Assembly: GCA_009698295.1 (NCBI GenBank)
Contig: WLQO01000015.1
Location: 1-14,553 of the forward strand
From: Actinomycetota bacterium
GTDB taxonomy: Bacteria; Actinomycetota; Actinomycetes; Nanopelagicales; Nanopelagicaceae
DNA length: 14,553 bases
Direction of reading: 5' to 3'
The notes under the pieces are model-generated. The model was not told the DNA's origin. It worked only from the letters and a program-made list of their open reading frames with translations, and made no database searches. The first letter of the stretch is position 1. Every line of letters starts with the position of its first letter. The position numbers and the translations under genes are program-made. Of this stretch, positions 14,183 to 14,553 are shown in pieces.

Positions 14183-14189
14183 AAAGGAG
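14183..14189 (+). promoter_or_regulatory. Ribosome binding site choosing the GTG start of ilvC
   Basis: AAAGGAG ends 7 nt before GTG 14197, the usual spacing, while an in-frame ATG at 14206 would be 16 nt away. The GTG is therefore the preferred start. Confidence 0.75.
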
Positions 14190-14196
14190 AAATACC

Positions 14197-14553
14197 GTGG
14201 CAACGATGTATCACGAAGAGGATGCAGATCTATCAATCATCCAAGGTCGCAAGGTCGCGATTATCGGTTACGGCTCACAGGGTCATGCGCATGCACTTAA
14301 CTTGCGCGACTCAGGTGTCGATGTTCGTGTCGGACTTAAAGAAGGTTCTGCATCACGCGCCAAGGCTGAAGCTGAAGGTTTGCGTGTAGTAACAGTTGCT
14401 GAAGCAGTTAAAGAAGCAACTGTCATCATGATCCTGGCGCCAGATCACGTACAGCGCCATATCTACACAGATTCAATCTTGCCTAACCTAAAAGATGGCG
14501 ATGCGCTCTTCTTTGGTCACGGATTCAATATCCGTTTTGGCTACATCAAGCCA
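14197..14553 (+). CDS. ilvC: Ketol-acid reductoisomerase, 5' part (3' end outside window)
   Basis: IlvC carries out the Mg-dependent alkyl shift and NADPH reduction that turn acetolactate or acetohydroxybutyrate into the dihydroxy acids used by IlvD. The first 119 codons are present and the frame stays open to the window end. The protein opens ATMYHEEDADLSIIQGRK, followed by the Rossmann nucleotide-binding motif GYGSQGHAHALNLRDSGVDV (residues about 27-46) and the typical VTVAEAVKEATVIMILAPDHVQ segment. GFNIRFG near the end is also characteristic. The GTG start is chosen from ribosome binding site spacing and the family-like N-terminus. It lies 35 nt after ilvN with no terminator between, so ilvB, ilvN and ilvC should be one attenuated transcript. 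Confidence 0.95.
   Translation, partial: MATMYHEEDADLSIIQGRKVAIIGYGSQGHAHALNLRDSGVDVRVGLKEGSASRAKAEAEGLRVVTVAEAVKEATVIMILAPDHVQRHIYTDSILPNLKDGDALFFGHGFNIRFGYIKP

Noticed and set aside
14206..14208. ATG as the ilvC start instead of GTG 14197.
   Set aside because: It would be 16 nt from the ribosome binding site, while GTG is at the usual 7 nt and gives the family-like N-terminus.
1..14553. Mobile elements, CRISPR, a defence system or a foreign island.
   Set aside because: Every gene-sized stretch is accounted for by a core gene, the hydrolase or the MFS transporter. I saw no transposase, integrase, long terminal repeats, spaced repeats, tRNA gene or shift in composition.

Overview
The window looks like chromosomal DNA from a free-living, streamlined actinobacterium. 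Intergenic gaps are short, coding density is high, GC looks moderate (near 45-50% by eye), and the proteins read as actinobacterial. The gene order rpmA-obg-proB-proA and the closeness of gatCAB to ilvBN-ilvC also fit. These traits, plus several genes that start within a few bases of a -10 box (leaderless mRNAs), suggest a freshwater acI-type lineage (Nanopelagicales). That placement is an inference, not a phylogenetic result.

Layout. 1-170: 3' end of rpmA (L27), closed by a strong intrinsic terminator. 271-2892: obg and proB on the + strand with no bases between them. 2889-4034: a membrane-anchored serine hydrolase of the beta-lactamase fold on the - strand; its stop overlaps the proB stop and it separates proB from proA. 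4068-5336: proA. 5366-8666: gatC-gatA-gatB, the amidotransferase that makes Gln-tRNA(Gln) and/or Asn-tRNA(Asn), with overlapping start and stop codons. 8676-10139: a DHA2-type MFS transporter on the - strand. 10214-11887: ilvD. 11888-12113: a regulatory leader. 12114-14553: ilvB-ilvN-ilvC (ilvC cut by the window end).

The genes cover proline synthesis (ProB and ProA, the first two steps), tRNA-dependent amidation, ribosome assembly (L27, Obg) and valine/isoleucine synthesis (IlvBN, IlvC, IlvD). I see no mobile element, CRISPR array, rRNA or tRNA gene, prophage or defence island.

The most interesting content is regulatory. Upstream of ilvB is a 19-codon leader peptide with nine Val/Ile/Leu codons. 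It is followed by a GC-rich hairpin and a textbook terminator, i.e. a branched-chain amino-acid attenuator. The leader ORF has no ribosome binding site and begins 6 nt after a -10-like box, so it is probably translated from a leaderless RNA. proA, ilvD and the serine hydrolase show the same -10-to-start spacing. The 33-bp gap between the hydrolase and proA seems to hold two overlapping divergent leaderless promoters. The ilvD -10 lies in a perfect 13-bp palindrome that also reads as a -10 on the other strand. A further point is that IlvN is a 95-residue ACT-only form, shorter than usual for Actinobacteria.
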